Assembly: GCF_001612665.1 (NCBI RefSeq)
Contig: NZ_BDAX01000012.1
Location: 159,752-223,751 of the forward strand
Direction of reading: 5' to 3'
Length of the DNA: 64,000 nucleotides
Source: Nocardia alba NBRC 108234
Lineage (GTDB): Bacteria; Actinomycetota; Actinomycetes; Mycobacteriales; Mycobacteriaceae
Shown here one piece after another: positions 48,767 through 59,056 of this stretch. The position numbers were made by a program, and so were the translations under genes. Numbering within the stretch: position 1 is the stretch's first letter; every line of letters begins with the position of its first letter. Below the pieces are notes generated by a model that was given only the letters and a program-made list of their open reading frames with translations, made no database searches and had not been told where the DNA came from.

Positions 48767-49864
48767 GTGAGCACGGAGTCCACCGCCAAGCAGGGCCCCC
48801 TTGCGGGCATCAAGGTCATCGAGTTGGCGGGCATCGGGCCCGGCCCGCACGCCGCGCTACTGCTGGCCGACCTCGGCGCCGACGTGGTGCGCGTGCAGCG
48901 CCCGAACCAGCTACCCGGCTTCATGGAACGCCCGCAGTGGCGTGGGCGCACGATCGTCGAGGCGAACCTGAAGGACCCCGCCGACGTCGCCAAGATCCTC
49001 GACCTGGTCGAGAAGGCCGACGTCCTGCTCGAGGGCTTCCGCCCCGGCGTCACCGAGCGCATGGGCCTGGGCCCGGACGACACGCTGGCCCGCAACCCGC
49101 GCCTGGTGTACGGCCGGATGACCGGCTGGGGCCAGCACGGCCCGCTCGCCGAGCGCGCGGGACACGACATCAACTACATCTCGCTGACCGGTGTGCTCAA
49201 TGCCATCGGACGCAAGGGCGAGCGGCCGGTGCCGCCGCTGAACATGGTCGGCGACTTCGGTGGCGGCTCGATGTTCCTGGTGTTCGGCGTGCTCGCCGCG
49301 CTGGTGGAGCGACAGAACTCCGGCAAGGGCCAGGTGATCGACGCCGCGATGGTCGATGGGGCGCTTTCGCTGTCGCACATGATCTGGGGCATGCGCGGGA
49401 TGGGTCTGTGGTCCGATGAGCGCGGCACCAACCTGCTCGACACCGGCATGGCGTTCTACGACACCTACGAGACCTCCGACGGCAAGTACATGGCGGTCGG
49501 CGCGATCGAGCCGCAGTTCTACGCCGAACTGCTGGCCGGGCTCGAGATCGATCCGGAAGGTCTGCCGATGCAGATCGATCCGAACGGTCAGGAACAGCTG
49601 CGCAAGCTGTTCACCGACAAGTTCCTGACGAAGACCCGCGACGAGTGGGCCGCGATCTTCGACGGCACCGATGCCTGCACCACACCGGTGCTCACCTTCA
49701 CCGAGGCCACCGAGAACCCCCACATCGTGGCCCGTACCGGCCTGATCGAGATCGACGGCGTGGTCCAGCACGCGCCCGCGCCGCGCTTCTCGCGCACTCC
49801 GGGCGGCACGCCCACTCCCCCGCCGAACGTCGCGACACCGATCGAAACGGTCTGGGCTGACTGA
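48767..49864 (+). CDS. mcr: Family III CoA-transferase, alpha-methylacyl-CoA racemase (MCR type)
   Basis: 365 residues from GTG 48767. Very close to mycobacterial MCR: IKVIELAGIGPGPHAALLLADLGADVVRV, RPGVTERMGLGP, TGWGQHGPLAERAGHDINYISLTG with the catalytic His, and VGDFGGGSMF with the catalytic Asp. It interconverts R and S 2-methylacyl-CoA, needed for beta-oxidation of branched chains such as cholesterol side chain or phytanoyl-type acids. It may serve the same branched-chain metabolism as the AtuA/carboxylase operon elsewhere in the window. Confidence 0.9.
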   Translation: MSTESTAKQGPLAGIKVIELAGIGPGPHAALLLADLGADVVRVQRPNQLPGFMERPQWRGRTIVEANLKDPADVAKILDLVEKADVLLEGFRPGVTERMGLGPDDTLARNPRLVYGRMTGWGQHGPLAERAGHDINYISLTGVLNAIGRKGERPVPPLNMVGDFGGGSMFLVFGVLAALVERQNSGKGQVIDAAMVDGALSLSHMIWGMRGMGLWSDERGTNLLDTGMAFYDTYETSDGKYMAVGAIEPQFYAELLAGLEIDPEGLPMQIDPNGQEQLRKLFTDKFLTKTRDEWAAIFDGTDACTTPVLTFTEATENPHIVARTGLIEIDGVVQHAPAPRFSRTPGGTPTPPPNVATPIETVWAD

Positions 49865-49933
49865 TTTGTCGGCCTGTCGTCGGTAAAGTTCTCCCTATCG
49901 ACGCCAGGCCGAGGTTCCGAACCGTCAGAACCC

Positions 49934-49978
49934 CTCCGAAGGTGCTCGCCGCCCTCATCGCGGTCACCACCTTCGGAG
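49934..49978 (+). promoter_or_regulatory. Inverted repeat covering the start codon of the next gene
   Basis: CTCCGAAGGTG (49934-49944) and CACCTTCGGAG (49968-49978) are perfectly complementary over 11 bp with a 23-nt loop. The GTG start at 49942-49944 and the AAGG before it lie in the first arm, so translation initiation could be hidden in the folded mRNA. Confidence 0.5.
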
Positions 49979-50313
49979 CGGCAGTCCTGTGTTTCATCCT
50001 GGCCGAGGGCCTGTTCGACGCCCGAACCGCGCAGATCGCCGAAAACCATTGCCACAGTGCGGCACCGGTACCGGTGATGGTGAGCGTGCTGAACGGGCTC
50101 GCGACCGGGATGCTGCTGGCCGCCGCCGTGTCACTGCTGTGCCTACTGGTGTTGCTCTGTCGCTATCCGTCCGAACGCAACACCGTCGCGGTGCCGCTGA
50201 CCGCGCTCGGTCTGGTGGCCTCGGTGCTGTTCATGTTCGGGGCGGGCTATGAAACCGTCCGCCCGGAACCGGCTTCTACCGGGCACAACCCGTGCGCGTT
50301 CAGTAGCAGGTGA
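49942..50313 (+). CDS. Hypothetical three-span membrane protein
   Basis: 123 residues from GTG 49942. Hydrophobic segments at about 2-23, 48-72 and 82-103. Cysteines occur in the first external loop (NHCHSAAP) and at the C-terminus (NPCAF), and could pair. No family recognised. It starts 77 bp after the racemase gene and its end overlaps the MocR gene by 14 bp tail to tail. The start codon is in an 11-bp inverted repeat. Confidence 0.6.
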   Translation: MLAALIAVTTFGAAVLCFILAEGLFDARTAQIAENHCHSAAPVPVMVSVLNGLATGMLLAAAVSLLCLLVLLCRYPSERNTVAVPLTALGLVASVLFMFGAGYETVRPEPASTGHNPCAFSSR

Positions 50314-51799
50314 GCGGTTGCAGCGGGTCGGCGGCGCGGGGCGTGAGCGCGTCGAAGGCCGCGGCGATGGATTTGACGGCGATGCGGAGCTCGGCTTCGG
50401 GGTGGGTGTAGGGCAGCCGGACGAAACGTTCGAACGCGCCCTGAACACCGAAACGTGGCCCGGCGGCGAGCAATACGCCGTGATTGGGCGCGGTGGCCGC
50501 GAGCGCGGTGGAGACCGGGCTCGGCAGCTGGGCCCACACCGACATGCCGCCCGCGCCGACCGCGATGTGCCAGCCCGGCAGGTCTTCGGCGACCGCGTCG
50601 AGCAGGGCGGTGCGCTGGGCGCGCAGCTGTTCGCGGCGGCGTTCGAGGATGGGCTCGGCGTTCTCGAGCAGGTGAACGGTGGCCAGCTGATCCATCACCG
50701 GGGTGCCGAGGTCGACCGTGGAGCGAATGCCGAGCAGCTTGGCGATCAGCGGCTGACCGGTACGGATCCAGCCGACGCGTAGGCCACCCCAGAACGATTT
50801 CGACGCCGAACCGATGGTGACGATCTCGGAGCCCTTCGCGAACGCGGCGACCGGCGGCGGCATCGGCGCGTCCGACAGGCTCAGTTCGCCCATCGACTCG
50901 TCGATGACAATGGTCATTCTGGTGTCGCGGGCGATGGCGGCCAGTTCGGCACGCCCCTCGGCGCCCAGCAGCAGGCCGGTGGGGTTGTTGAAGTCGGGAA
51001 CCAGGTAGGCCAGCGTGGCCGCGGTCTGCCGCGCCGTACTGCGTAGCCCTTCGAGATCCCAACCGGCATCGGGGAATTCGGGTCGCAACGGAATCGGGAT
51101 GGGTCGGGCGCCGACATCGCGGATCGCTTCGATGGCGTTCGGGTAGGAGGGGTGCTCGATCAGCACCCGGGCGCCGGGTGAGGCGAGCACGTTGAGGAGC
51201 AACCGGAGTCCGTGTTGCGCGCCGAGCGTCACCAGGATCTGTTCGGGTTCTGTCGGCAGTCCGCGCGCGGTGTATCGGCGGGCCAGCGCCTCGCGCAGCG
51301 CGAGAATGCCGACCGGGTCCATGCCGTGGGTGCCGAGATAGGTAGGTATGCCTTGTAGCGCAATCGAATACGCGTCGTGGAGTTCGGGGGACGCCGGCAT
51401 GGCGGCGTAGGTCATATCGATCGTCGGCAGTTCCGGCTGCGCCATCAGGGCCATGATCCCTCGGCTCGGCTTGGCGCCGTCGTGCTGGATCGCGGGCGGC
51501 AGCGCGACGGTACTGCGCGAACCCTGCCTGCTGATCAGGTAACCGTGTTCGCGCAGCAGCGAATAGGTGGAGGTGATGGTGGTGCGGCTGACGCCGAGAG
51601 TGCCCGCCAGATCGCGCTCGCTGGGCAGGGCGACGCCGAGGGGCGCGCGGCCGTCGTGGATCAGCAGTCGGATGGCCTCGGCCAGGGCCAGGTAGGCGGG
51701 CCGGTGCGGGCGGCGTTCGGCGTCGCCGCCGGTTTCGGGGTCACGCCACCGGCCGAGGTCGCGAGCCAAGCCTGCCGCACCGATAACCCTTGTCGCCAT
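50300..51799 (-). CDS. MocR-type (GntR HTH fused to aminotransferase) regulator
   Basis: 499 residues. A GntR-type winged HTH (about residues 36-105; LALAEAIRLLIHDGRAPLG, LPSERDLAGTLGVSRTTI) is linked to a class I aminotransferase-like domain that binds PLP through the lysine in GSASKSFWGGLRVGW. MocR proteins such as PdxR and YczR use PLP as effector rather than catalysing. It is divergent, across 62 bp, from a small single-span protein, which is probably its main target. Actinobacterial YczR is usually paired with a larger YczE membrane protein; none is present here. Confidence 0.88.
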   Translation of the reverse strand: MATRVIGAAGLARDLGRWRDPETGGDAERRPHRPAYLALAEAIRLLIHDGRAPLGVALPSERDLAGTLGVSRTTITSTYSLLREHGYLISRQGSRSTVALPPAIQHDGAKPSRGIMALMAQPELPTIDMTYAAMPASPELHDAYSIALQGIPTYLGTHGMDPVGILALREALARRYTARGLPTEPEQILVTLGAQHGLRLLLNVLASPGARVLIEHPSYPNAIEAIRDVGARPIPIPLRPEFPDAGWDLEGLRSTARQTAATLAYLVPDFNNPTGLLLGAEGRAELAAIARDTRMTIVIDESMGELSLSDAPMPPPVAAFAKGSEIVTIGSASKSFWGGLRVGWIRTGQPLIAKLLGIRSTVDLGTPVMDQLATVHLLENAEPILERRREQLRAQRTALLDAVAEDLPGWHIAVGAGGMSVWAQLPSPVSTALAATAPNHGVLLAAGPRFGVQGAFERFVRLPYTHPEAELRIAVKSIAAAFDALTPRAADPLQPLTCY

Positions 51800-51800
51800 A

Positions 51801-51861
51801 AAGTCCAGTATTCCCTAAGTGGATATTTCTAAGCAAGGCCAGTCGGTGGATTCTTACTGGC
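51801..51861. promoter_or_regulatory. MocR divergent promoter with repeats
   Basis: AAGTCCAGTAT (51801-51811) and AAGTGGATAT (51817-51826) are imperfect direct repeats 16 bp apart, the layout MocR proteins recognise. GCCAGT...ACTGGC (51838-51861) is an inverted repeat ending at the ATG of the divergent gene. Evidence is pattern only. Confidence 0.4.
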
Positions 51862-52125
51862 ATGACCACTTTTCTTGCCGTCGCCGTTGCCGCTGCCTTC
51901 GGGGTGGCGGTCTATCGCTTCTCCCCCAAGAAGGGCGAGCTGCCGTTCTGGCCCTTTCATAATTTGCCGCATGACCGGGCATTCGGCACCTACGACGAGC
52001 AACGCCTCTACCGAGATCTAGAGGCGATGCGTACTCACGAGATCGGTGAAGAATCAGTCCAGTTTTCCAAAACTGGCATTGAAGACCACTCGACGGACAC
52101 CCGACAGGGACCGCTAGCCGCGTGA
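51862..52125 (+). CDS. Small single-span protein divergent from the MocR gene
   Basis: 87 residues. One N-terminal hydrophobic segment (TTFLAVAVAAAFGVAVYRF, about residues 2-20) then a polar region with KKGELPFWPFHNLPHDRAFG and an acidic tail. It could be a membrane anchor with a cytosolic or external tail. I do not recognise the family. Being the only gene facing the MocR regulator, it is a candidate PLP-responsive gene. An inverted repeat abuts its start codon. Confidence 0.55.
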   Translation: MTTFLAVAVAAAFGVAVYRFSPKKGELPFWPFHNLPHDRAFGTYDEQRLYRDLEAMRTHEIGEESVQFSKTGIEDHSTDTRQGPLAA

Positions 52126-52162
52126 GTATGTCTTTGTCGGTGGGGCGGCGCACACTGTGACC

Positions 52163-52726
52163 ATGAGTGACTCGACGCAGACCGAGACGGTGGTCTCGGC
52201 ACTGTTCGACACCGCCATCGGGCTGTGCGCGATCGCCTGGCACGGTGACACCGTCGTCCGATTCCAGCTGCCCGAGGCGAGTGAGGAGCAGACCCTCGCC
52301 CGGATCACTCGGCCGTTCGACGGGTCACCGGTGCCGGAGAGCGCGCCGGGACCCGTGATCATCGAAGCGATCGCGGGGATTCGCGCCCACCTCGACGGAG
52401 CGGTCGACGCACTGCGCTGGATCGAGGTGGATCTGCGCGGCGTGCCCGAATTCCATCGCGCGGTATACGCGGTGACGCGCGCGATCGACCCCGGCCACAC
52501 GCTCAGCTACGGCGATATCGCCGGTCGAATCGGCGCACCCGGCTCCGCACAGGCCGTCGGACAAGCGTTGGGGCGCAACCCGGTACCGCTCATCATTCCC
52601 TGTCACCGGGTGCTCGCGGCCGATCACGCGCTGCACGGATTCTCGGCGCCGGGCGGTATCGGCACCAAGGCGCGGCTGCTGGAGATCGAACGGACGCCGG
52701 GGTTCGGCGAACCGATGCTGTTCTGA
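52163..52726 (+). CDS. ogt: Methylated-DNA-protein cysteine S-methyltransferase
   Basis: 187 residues. One-use repair protein that moves alkyl groups from O6-guanine to its own cysteine. The HTH stretch SYGDIAGRIGAPGSAQAVGQALGRNP and active site PLIIPCHRVLA with Cys are intact, and GFSAPGGIGTKARLLEIE closes the domain. The N-terminal Ogt ribonuclease-like domain is present and full length. ATG 52163 is chosen; GTG 52157 is in frame just before it. Confidence 0.92.
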   Translation: MSDSTQTETVVSALFDTAIGLCAIAWHGDTVVRFQLPEASEEQTLARITRPFDGSPVPESAPGPVIIEAIAGIRAHLDGAVDALRWIEVDLRGVPEFHRAVYAVTRAIDPGHTLSYGDIAGRIGAPGSAQAVGQALGRNPVPLIIPCHRVLAADHALHGFSAPGGIGTKARLLEIERTPGFGEPMLF

Positions 52727-52902
52727 TCGGCACTTCCCCGCCCGACCACCGATGAATCCGCTCGACGAGTCCCGTCTCAACGAACAAGATCACCACCCAC
52801 CCGGTTCGGGTCGACGACCGGGTCCGCGAAACCCGCGCGGACCTGCGGTCGAGGTGATCGCGTACCGTCGAACGCGGCGGCCCGTTATCGAGAGGAATCC
52901 CC

Positions 52903-53721
52903 ATGCAGACTGTGACGTCGGCCGACGGCACCACGATCGCCTACGACCGGGTCGGGGAGGGGACAGCCGGAACCGTCATTCTGATCGGTGGCGCGTTCAG
53001 CTACCGGGCGTTCCCGACGATGGTCGAGCTCGCGCAGACCCTGGCCGACGATTACGCGCTGACCGTGCTCAACTACGACCGGCGCGGGCGCGGTGACAGC
53101 ACCGACTCCCCCGGCGTGTACGACGCCGCCAACGAGGTCGCCGATATCGCCGCGCTCGCCGAGGCCGCGGGCGGGAAGGTGGCGCTGTTCGGCTGGTCCT
53201 CCGGTGCCGTGCTGGCGCTGCTGGCCGCGCGGTCCGTGCCCGGCGTCACCGAGGTTGTCGCCTTCGAGCCGCCGTTCGTGGTCGACACGAAAGGCCATGT
53301 GCCGCCGAAGGATCTGGACGCCAAGCTGCACCCGATGATCGCCGCGGGCGATCGAGGGAAGACCGTGCGCTACTACATGACCAAGGCGATGGGAATGCCG
53401 TCGCTGATGGTGGCCGCGATGCGGGTGACACCGTTCTGGAAGACACTGACGGCGACATCGAACTCCACCGCGCACGACTGGGCCGTGATGAAGCCCTACA
53501 TGCGCGGCAAGAAGCTCGACCCGGCCGATTGGCAGGGAGTCGAGGTCCCGGTGCTCGTTCTCGCGGGCGACCGAACCGCCCCGCTGCTCATCAAGGGCTC
53601 GAAGGCCGCCGCCCAGGTGCTGCCGAATGCGGAATTCGCCGAACTCACCGGAGTGAGCCACAATCCCAAGATCTCGATCCTGGCCCCCGCTGTCGGCGAA
53701 TTCCTCACCCGCACAGGGTAA
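52903..53721 (+). CDS. Alpha/beta-fold hydrolase
   Basis: 272 residues. Oxyanion region ILIGGAFSYR, nucleophile elbow FGWSSGAVLAL (Ser in GxSxG), an acid in LVLAGDRTAP and the His in GVSHNPK complete the triad. Probably an esterase or related hydrolase; the substrate is unknown. GAGAGGA lies 7 bp before the ATG. The stop is directly adjacent to the end of the convergent lipoprotein gene. The 176 bp before it contain no clear signal. Confidence 0.85.
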   Translation: MQTVTSADGTTIAYDRVGEGTAGTVILIGGAFSYRAFPTMVELAQTLADDYALTVLNYDRRGRGDSTDSPGVYDAANEVADIAALAEAAGGKVALFGWSSGAVLALLAARSVPGVTEVVAFEPPFVVDTKGHVPPKDLDAKLHPMIAAGDRGKTVRYYMTKAMGMPSLMVAAMRVTPFWKTLTATSNSTAHDWAVMKPYMRGKKLDPADWQGVEVPVLVLAGDRTAPLLIKGSKAAAQVLPNAEFAELTGVSHNPKISILAPAVGEFLTRTG

Positions 53722-54009
53722 TCAGGGCGGCGGTGGGTGATCGCGGAAGAACTGGCACGGCTCACCGGTGAGGTAGCCGTCCAGACACGCGAAGTACGCC
53801 TGGACGCAGCTGTTGCTCGTGCAACCGGCGGTGTAGAGCATTCCGCGAATGCGTTCGTTGCGCTGCTGTGCGGGAGTGAGAGTCTGCGCGGGCGGCACCG
53901 AACTCACCGGAACAACGCTGGGCGCGGGAGCCGGACCTTCCTGCGCACCACATCCCGGCAGCACCGCCAGCACGAGCAGCGCCGCCGCGACCAACCCGGG
54001 TCGCCTCAC
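53722..54009 (-). CDS. Small secreted lipoprotein with cysteine-rich C-terminus
   Basis: 95 residues from GTG 54007. Signal peptide RRPGLVAAALLVLAVLPGC with a lipobox Cys near residue 20, then a Pro/Ala-rich linker and a small domain with four cysteines (GCTSNSCVQAYFACLDG...PCQFF) likely to form two disulfides. It begins 1 bp after the purA stop, so it is probably translated from the purA message. No family recognised; the Cys pattern suggests a compact folded domain outside the membrane. Confidence 0.7.
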   Translation of the reverse strand: MRRPGLVAAALLVLAVLPGCGAQEGPAPAPSVVPVSSVPPAQTLTPAQQRNERIRGMLYTAGCTSNSCVQAYFACLDGYLTGEPCQFFRDHPPPP

Positions 54010-54010
54010 A

Positions 54011-55381
<1,371 letters not shown>

Positions 55382-55518
55382 CTAGCCGACGCCTGATCAG
55401 GTCCTGTCGACCTGCCCCGCCGGAGTGGTTCGACCCCGCCCTACCGCACCTGCTCTGATCGGTTACGGTTACCAGTCGGCAGTGAGTTCTTGCGTGACCG
55501 AGGAAGGTGTACCGCAGT

Positions 55519-56178
55519 TTGAGTACCCACGTTCTCCGATGCGGTGAAATGCCGGTCCCGATCGCACTCTCCTCCTTACCCAATACCCAGACCGGGCGTG
55601 TTCCCGATGTCGCGGTGATCGACGAGCTGCTGCCCGTGCTGGCCGCCGACAGCCTGCCGCGCCTGATCGTGCTCGGCGCCGATGCCTCGCTCGCCGCCGT
55701 GCTCACCCATCTGATGCGCACCGAGCGGTTGCACGTCGAAGTCGGTTTCGTCCCGGTCGACACCACCTACGCCTCGCGGGTCTATCAGACCGGAACCGGC
55801 AACGGCGCCGCGAAGCGAGCGGTGGAGGGCAAAGCGATCGAGACGCCCCTGATCCGTGACGACACCGGCACCGTGCTGGTCGGCCGCGCGAGCATCACCG
55901 GCGTGGACGCCGCGAAACTAGAGGGCGAAGCGTATGTCGACGACACGCTGCTGTTCACCGGCAAGGTCACCACGATGCTGATCTCGCCGACGATGACCAT
56001 GCCCGGCGTCCGCGCGCGAGTCCGCAAAGGACTCCGCAAGCGCACCTGGGTCGCCGGTCGCGCCGCCCAGCTCGGCACGCCGGCGGCGGTGGTCACCCGC
56101 GACGGGATCACCACCGAACGCGCCGTTCCCCGCTCGACGTTCTATCGATTCGAACAACCCTGGCTCCTGGTGCGATGA
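55519..56178 (+). CDS. Conserved actinobacterial protein (Rv0358-like)
   Basis: 219 residues. Starts LSTHVLRCGEMP from TTG 55519, preceded by AGGAAGG at good spacing; a GTG at 55507 is in frame but overlaps that site. LPRLIVLGADASLAAVLTHLMR resembles the nucleotide-binding start of diacylglycerol-kinase-like proteins, but the rest (TYASRVYQTGTGNGAAKRAVEG, TTMLISPTMTMPGVRARVRKG) is not clear enough to name an activity. No membrane span. It is coupled to the following site-2-protease-like gene by ATGA, the order of Rv0358-Rv0359. Confidence 0.75.
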   Translation: MSTHVLRCGEMPVPIALSSLPNTQTGRVPDVAVIDELLPVLAADSLPRLIVLGADASLAAVLTHLMRTERLHVEVGFVPVDTTYASRVYQTGTGNGAAKRAVEGKAIETPLIRDDTGTVLVGRASITGVDAAKLEGEAYVDDTLLFTGKVTTMLISPTMTMPGVRARVRKGLRKRTWVAGRAAQLGTPAAVVTRDGITTERAVPRSTFYRFEQPWLLVR

Positions 56179-56963
56179 CCTACTCCTTCCCCTCGGATCG
56201 GCGGTCCGGGCACAGCGCGGTCCGGCCGAGCCCGGTTTTCCTGCTGATCGTGCTGATCGCCGTGGGCGGCGGCGCGCTCGCCTGGGACGCCGATGTCGAT
56301 TCGGTGCGCGCCAAGGTCGGCGTCTTCGTACTCGTGGTGTTCGGCTGGATCATCAGTTTGTGCCTGCACGAGTTCTCCCACGCGTATGTGGCGTGGCGGG
56401 CGGGTGATCACGAAGTGGAGGTGCGTGGGTATCTCACGCTGAATCCGCTGAAGTACAGCCACCCGGTGCTGTCGATCGCCCTGCCGCTGGTGTTCATCGC
56501 GCTCGGGGGGATCGGGTTGCCCGGCGGCGCGGTGTATGTGGATACGACGCGGTTCAAGACGAGCGTGCAGCGCCTGGTGAGCGCGGTCGGCCCGGCCTCG
56601 AACGCGCTGTGCGCGGTGGTGCTGCTGATCGTGATCCGGGCTTTCGGATCGGTCGCCGAGCAGCCCGCGTTCTGGTGCGGGCTCAGCTTCCTGGCGTTTT
56701 TGCAGATCACCGCGTTTCTGCTGAATATTCTGCCGGTGCCGGGGCTGGACGGCTACGGGATCATCGAGCCCTCGCTGAGTTACCAGACGCGGCGCTCGCT
56801 CGATCAGTTCAAGCCGTACGGCATGTTGATCTTGTTCGCCGTTATCTTCTTCACCCCGCTCAGCCAGCTGTTCTTCGACAGTGTTTACGCATTGTTCGGA
56901 TTCTCCGGGGTACCAGAGGTGTGGGCCGCCTACGGTGGTCAGTTGACCCGTTTCTGGCGTTGA
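56175..56963 (+). CDS. Site-2 protease family zinc metalloprotease (Rv0359-like)
   Basis: 262 residues with about five to six membrane spans. The zinc motif HEFSH (HExxH) lies in the second span near residue 66, and the third ligand is in VPGLDGYGII (LDG motif, about residue 190). These intramembrane proteases cut membrane-bound regulators or signal remnants. No PDZ domain is present, as in the Rv0359 group. Coupled to the upstream gene by ATGA. Confidence 0.87.
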   Translation: MTYSFPSDRRSGHSAVRPSPVFLLIVLIAVGGGALAWDADVDSVRAKVGVFVLVVFGWIISLCLHEFSHAYVAWRAGDHEVEVRGYLTLNPLKYSHPVLSIALPLVFIALGGIGLPGGAVYVDTTRFKTSVQRLVSAVGPASNALCAVVLLIVIRAFGSVAEQPAFWCGLSFLAFLQITAFLLNILPVPGLDGYGIIEPSLSYQTRRSLDQFKPYGMLILFAVIFFTPLSQLFFDSVYALFGFSGVPEVWAAYGGQLTRFWR

Positions 56964-57003
56964 TAGCCTCGGGTCAGAATCGACCCTGGAACGGAAATTT
57001 CGT

Positions 57004-57858
57004 ATGAGCTCCACCGGATCATCCGCTGTTCTGTCCGTCGTCATCCCGGCACTGGACGAAGCAGCGGGCATCACCGCATGCCTCGAGCGCCTTGTCGGCC
57101 AGGACACCATCGACGAGATCGTTGTCGTCGACAACGGCAGCACTGACAACACCCGTGAGATCGTCGCCGAATTCGCGACCCGACATCCCAAGATCGAGCT
57201 GATCTGCGAGCCGCAACCCGGCGTCGCGTTCGCTCGCAACACCGGCTTCGACAAGGCTCGCGGTGATTACCTCGGCCGCATCGACGCCGACACCCTGGTC
57301 TCCCCCGAGTGGGGCGCCACCGTGCGCGCTCACCTCGACGCCTGCTCGGACACCATGGCGGTGACCGGCATCAGCACCTATCACGACTCCCCGATCGGCG
57401 TCTTCCTCGCGGCCGCGATCAGTGGGCAGCGACGGCTGGGGATGATCAAGACCCAGCCCGTGGGCAATGTGCACGGCGCCAATATGGCGATCCGGCGCTC
57501 GGCGTGGGACCAGGTGCGTGCCGCCACCACCACCCGTCGCGACCTGCACGAAGACCTGGATCTGGCACTGTGCCTGTCGAAGGCGCAGTTGCGCATCGAC
57601 CAGCTGCCGACCCTGCGTGCCGAGATCTCCGCGCGCCGCCGCAAAACCCCACCGGACGTGTGGTGGAAGTACCAGTTGCGCGGCCTGCAGACCATCGCCA
57701 ATCAGGGCTACGCTGTCGTGCCGTTCCATCGCGCGGTGATCACCGGCGCCTGGATCATGCACACCTCGCAGTGGCCGATCTACCGGGCGTGGGACTTCGA
57801 CCGCAAGCGTTTCTCGCTGCAATCGGGGCGCGCTCGGGTGTCCCCGGTAGGCGACTGA
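57004..57858 (+). CDS. Glycosyltransferase family 2
   Basis: 284 residues. GT-A fold: LSVVIPALDEAAGI, VVVDNGSTDNT, the DxD in GRIDADTLV and the acceptor-side HEDLDLALC motif are all present. A C-terminal helical stretch may lie on the membrane. Probably adds a sugar to an envelope lipid. It follows the protease gene by 40 bp and is convergent with the FUSC gene. It stands between the Rv0359-like and Rv0360c-like genes, which are neighbours in M. tuberculosis. Confidence 0.87.
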   Translation: MSSTGSSAVLSVVIPALDEAAGITACLERLVGQDTIDEIVVVDNGSTDNTREIVAEFATRHPKIELICEPQPGVAFARNTGFDKARGDYLGRIDADTLVSPEWGATVRAHLDACSDTMAVTGISTYHDSPIGVFLAAAISGQRRLGMIKTQPVGNVHGANMAIRRSAWDQVRAATTTRRDLHEDLDLALCLSKAQLRIDQLPTLRAEISARRRKTPPDVWWKYQLRGLQTIANQGYAVVPFHRAVITGAWIMHTSQWPIYRAWDFDRKRFSLQSGRARVSPVGD

Positions 57859-57865
57859 GACACTT

Positions 57866-59032
57866 CTACTCCTCCGGCGTCACATACGGGTTGGGCACGG
57901 TGGGCGGAAGCAGGGCGATCGCCGAGATGCGCTGCATTCCGCACACCACCATCAGATCCACCACGATCGAGCGGAGCTGCGCGAACACCACGTGCGCCGA
58001 CAACCCCGCCCCGACGACGAGTTCGGGGCGGGCTCCCTTGGCGACGCTGCGCAACGCCGTGAGGGCTTCGGCCTGATCGGGTTGCTCGCCCGGATCGGCG
58101 AGCATCATCTTGCGCACCACGTCGGTGGCGTGGCCCAGCTGGTCGACCAGGTCGATCAAGCGTGGATCGAGTACCTCGTCGTCGCGGACCAGGGTCAGGG
58201 AACGGCGCAGCAGCACACGGGTATTGCGGATGCCGTTGTCGAGCGGGTCGGCCGCGTTATGAATGCGTTCCAGACGTTTTCGGGAATTCCAGTACAGCGG
58301 CGAGATGCGGCTGATCTCCCGGCCGCCCGCGAGCGCGTCGCGCAGAGCATCGATCTGGGGCTGCGTCCCGCGCACCGCCGACAGCGAGTCCGCCACCTTC
58401 GTCGAGTTCTGTTCGAGCAGGCCCTCGGCGCACGCGATCATCGATTTGCTCATCACCGACAGCACGCCCGCGGCGTGCTCGCGGGCCCGGCGCACCGGGT
58501 GCAGCGGGATCAGCGCCACCATCACCACGCCGACGAGGCCGCCGATCAGGGCGTCGATCATGCGGTTCGGACCCGCGCCCGGCGCCTGATTCAAGGTCGA
58601 GACCAGCACGGCCGAGCCCGCCGCCTGCATGGTCATGAGCGCGCCGCTGCCGAGAAAGACCGACACCGACATGGCGCCGCCGACCACCAGGGCCACCTGC
58701 CAGACACCCGTCCCGACCTGGGCGATGAACAGGTCACCGATGCCGATGCCGACCGCGACACCCACCACGAGTTCCACCGACCGGCGCACCCGCGCGCCGA
58801 ACGAGATACCGATGGAGACCACCGCGGCGGTCGGCGCGAAGAACGGTTCGATGTGGCCGACGAGGTTGTGCGCGATGAACCACGCCAGTGCGGCGCCGAG
58901 CGCGCACTGGATGATCGGGATCGCGGAGAGCCGCAGGCGCACGATCGACGACCGGTACCGGCCGACGGTCGTGTCCTTGGCGGCCGCGACAACCGGCGTG
59001 GCGACGGCGACGAAGGGCTTGTGTTCGCTCAC
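57866..59032 (-). CDS. FUSC/aromatic acid exporter family membrane protein
   Basis: 388 residues. Five to six membrane spans at about residues 30-190 (IPIIQCALGAALAWFIAHNL, FFAPTAAVVSIGISFGARVRRSVELVVGVAVGIGIGD, MIDALIGGLVGVVMVALIPL) precede a cytosolic helical domain. FAPxAAVVS with GxxxRR is typical of the FUSC/ArAE group of exporters. The substrate is unknown. It ends 7 bp from the convergent glycosyltransferase gene. Confidence 0.85.
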   Translation of the reverse strand: MSEHKPFVAVATPVVAAAKDTTVGRYRSSIVRLRLSAIPIIQCALGAALAWFIAHNLVGHIEPFFAPTAAVVSIGISFGARVRRSVELVVGVAVGIGIGDLFIAQVGTGVWQVALVVGGAMSVSVFLGSGALMTMQAAGSAVLVSTLNQAPGAGPNRMIDALIGGLVGVVMVALIPLHPVRRAREHAAGVLSVMSKSMIACAEGLLEQNSTKVADSLSAVRGTQPQIDALRDALAGGREISRISPLYWNSRKRLERIHNAADPLDNGIRNTRVLLRRSLTLVRDDEVLDPRLIDLVDQLGHATDVVRKMMLADPGEQPDQAEALTALRSVAKGARPELVVGAGLSAHVVFAQLRSIVVDLMVVCGMQRISAIALLPPTVPNPYVTPEE

Positions 59033-59056
59033 CTACGGCTCGGCCCGACCGTCGGC

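Noticed and set aside
52727..52902. Small plus-strand frame beginning MNPLDESRLNEQ
   Set aside because: It runs out of frame into the hydrolase gene, is Arg/Pro-rich, and has no ribosome site or recognisable feature.
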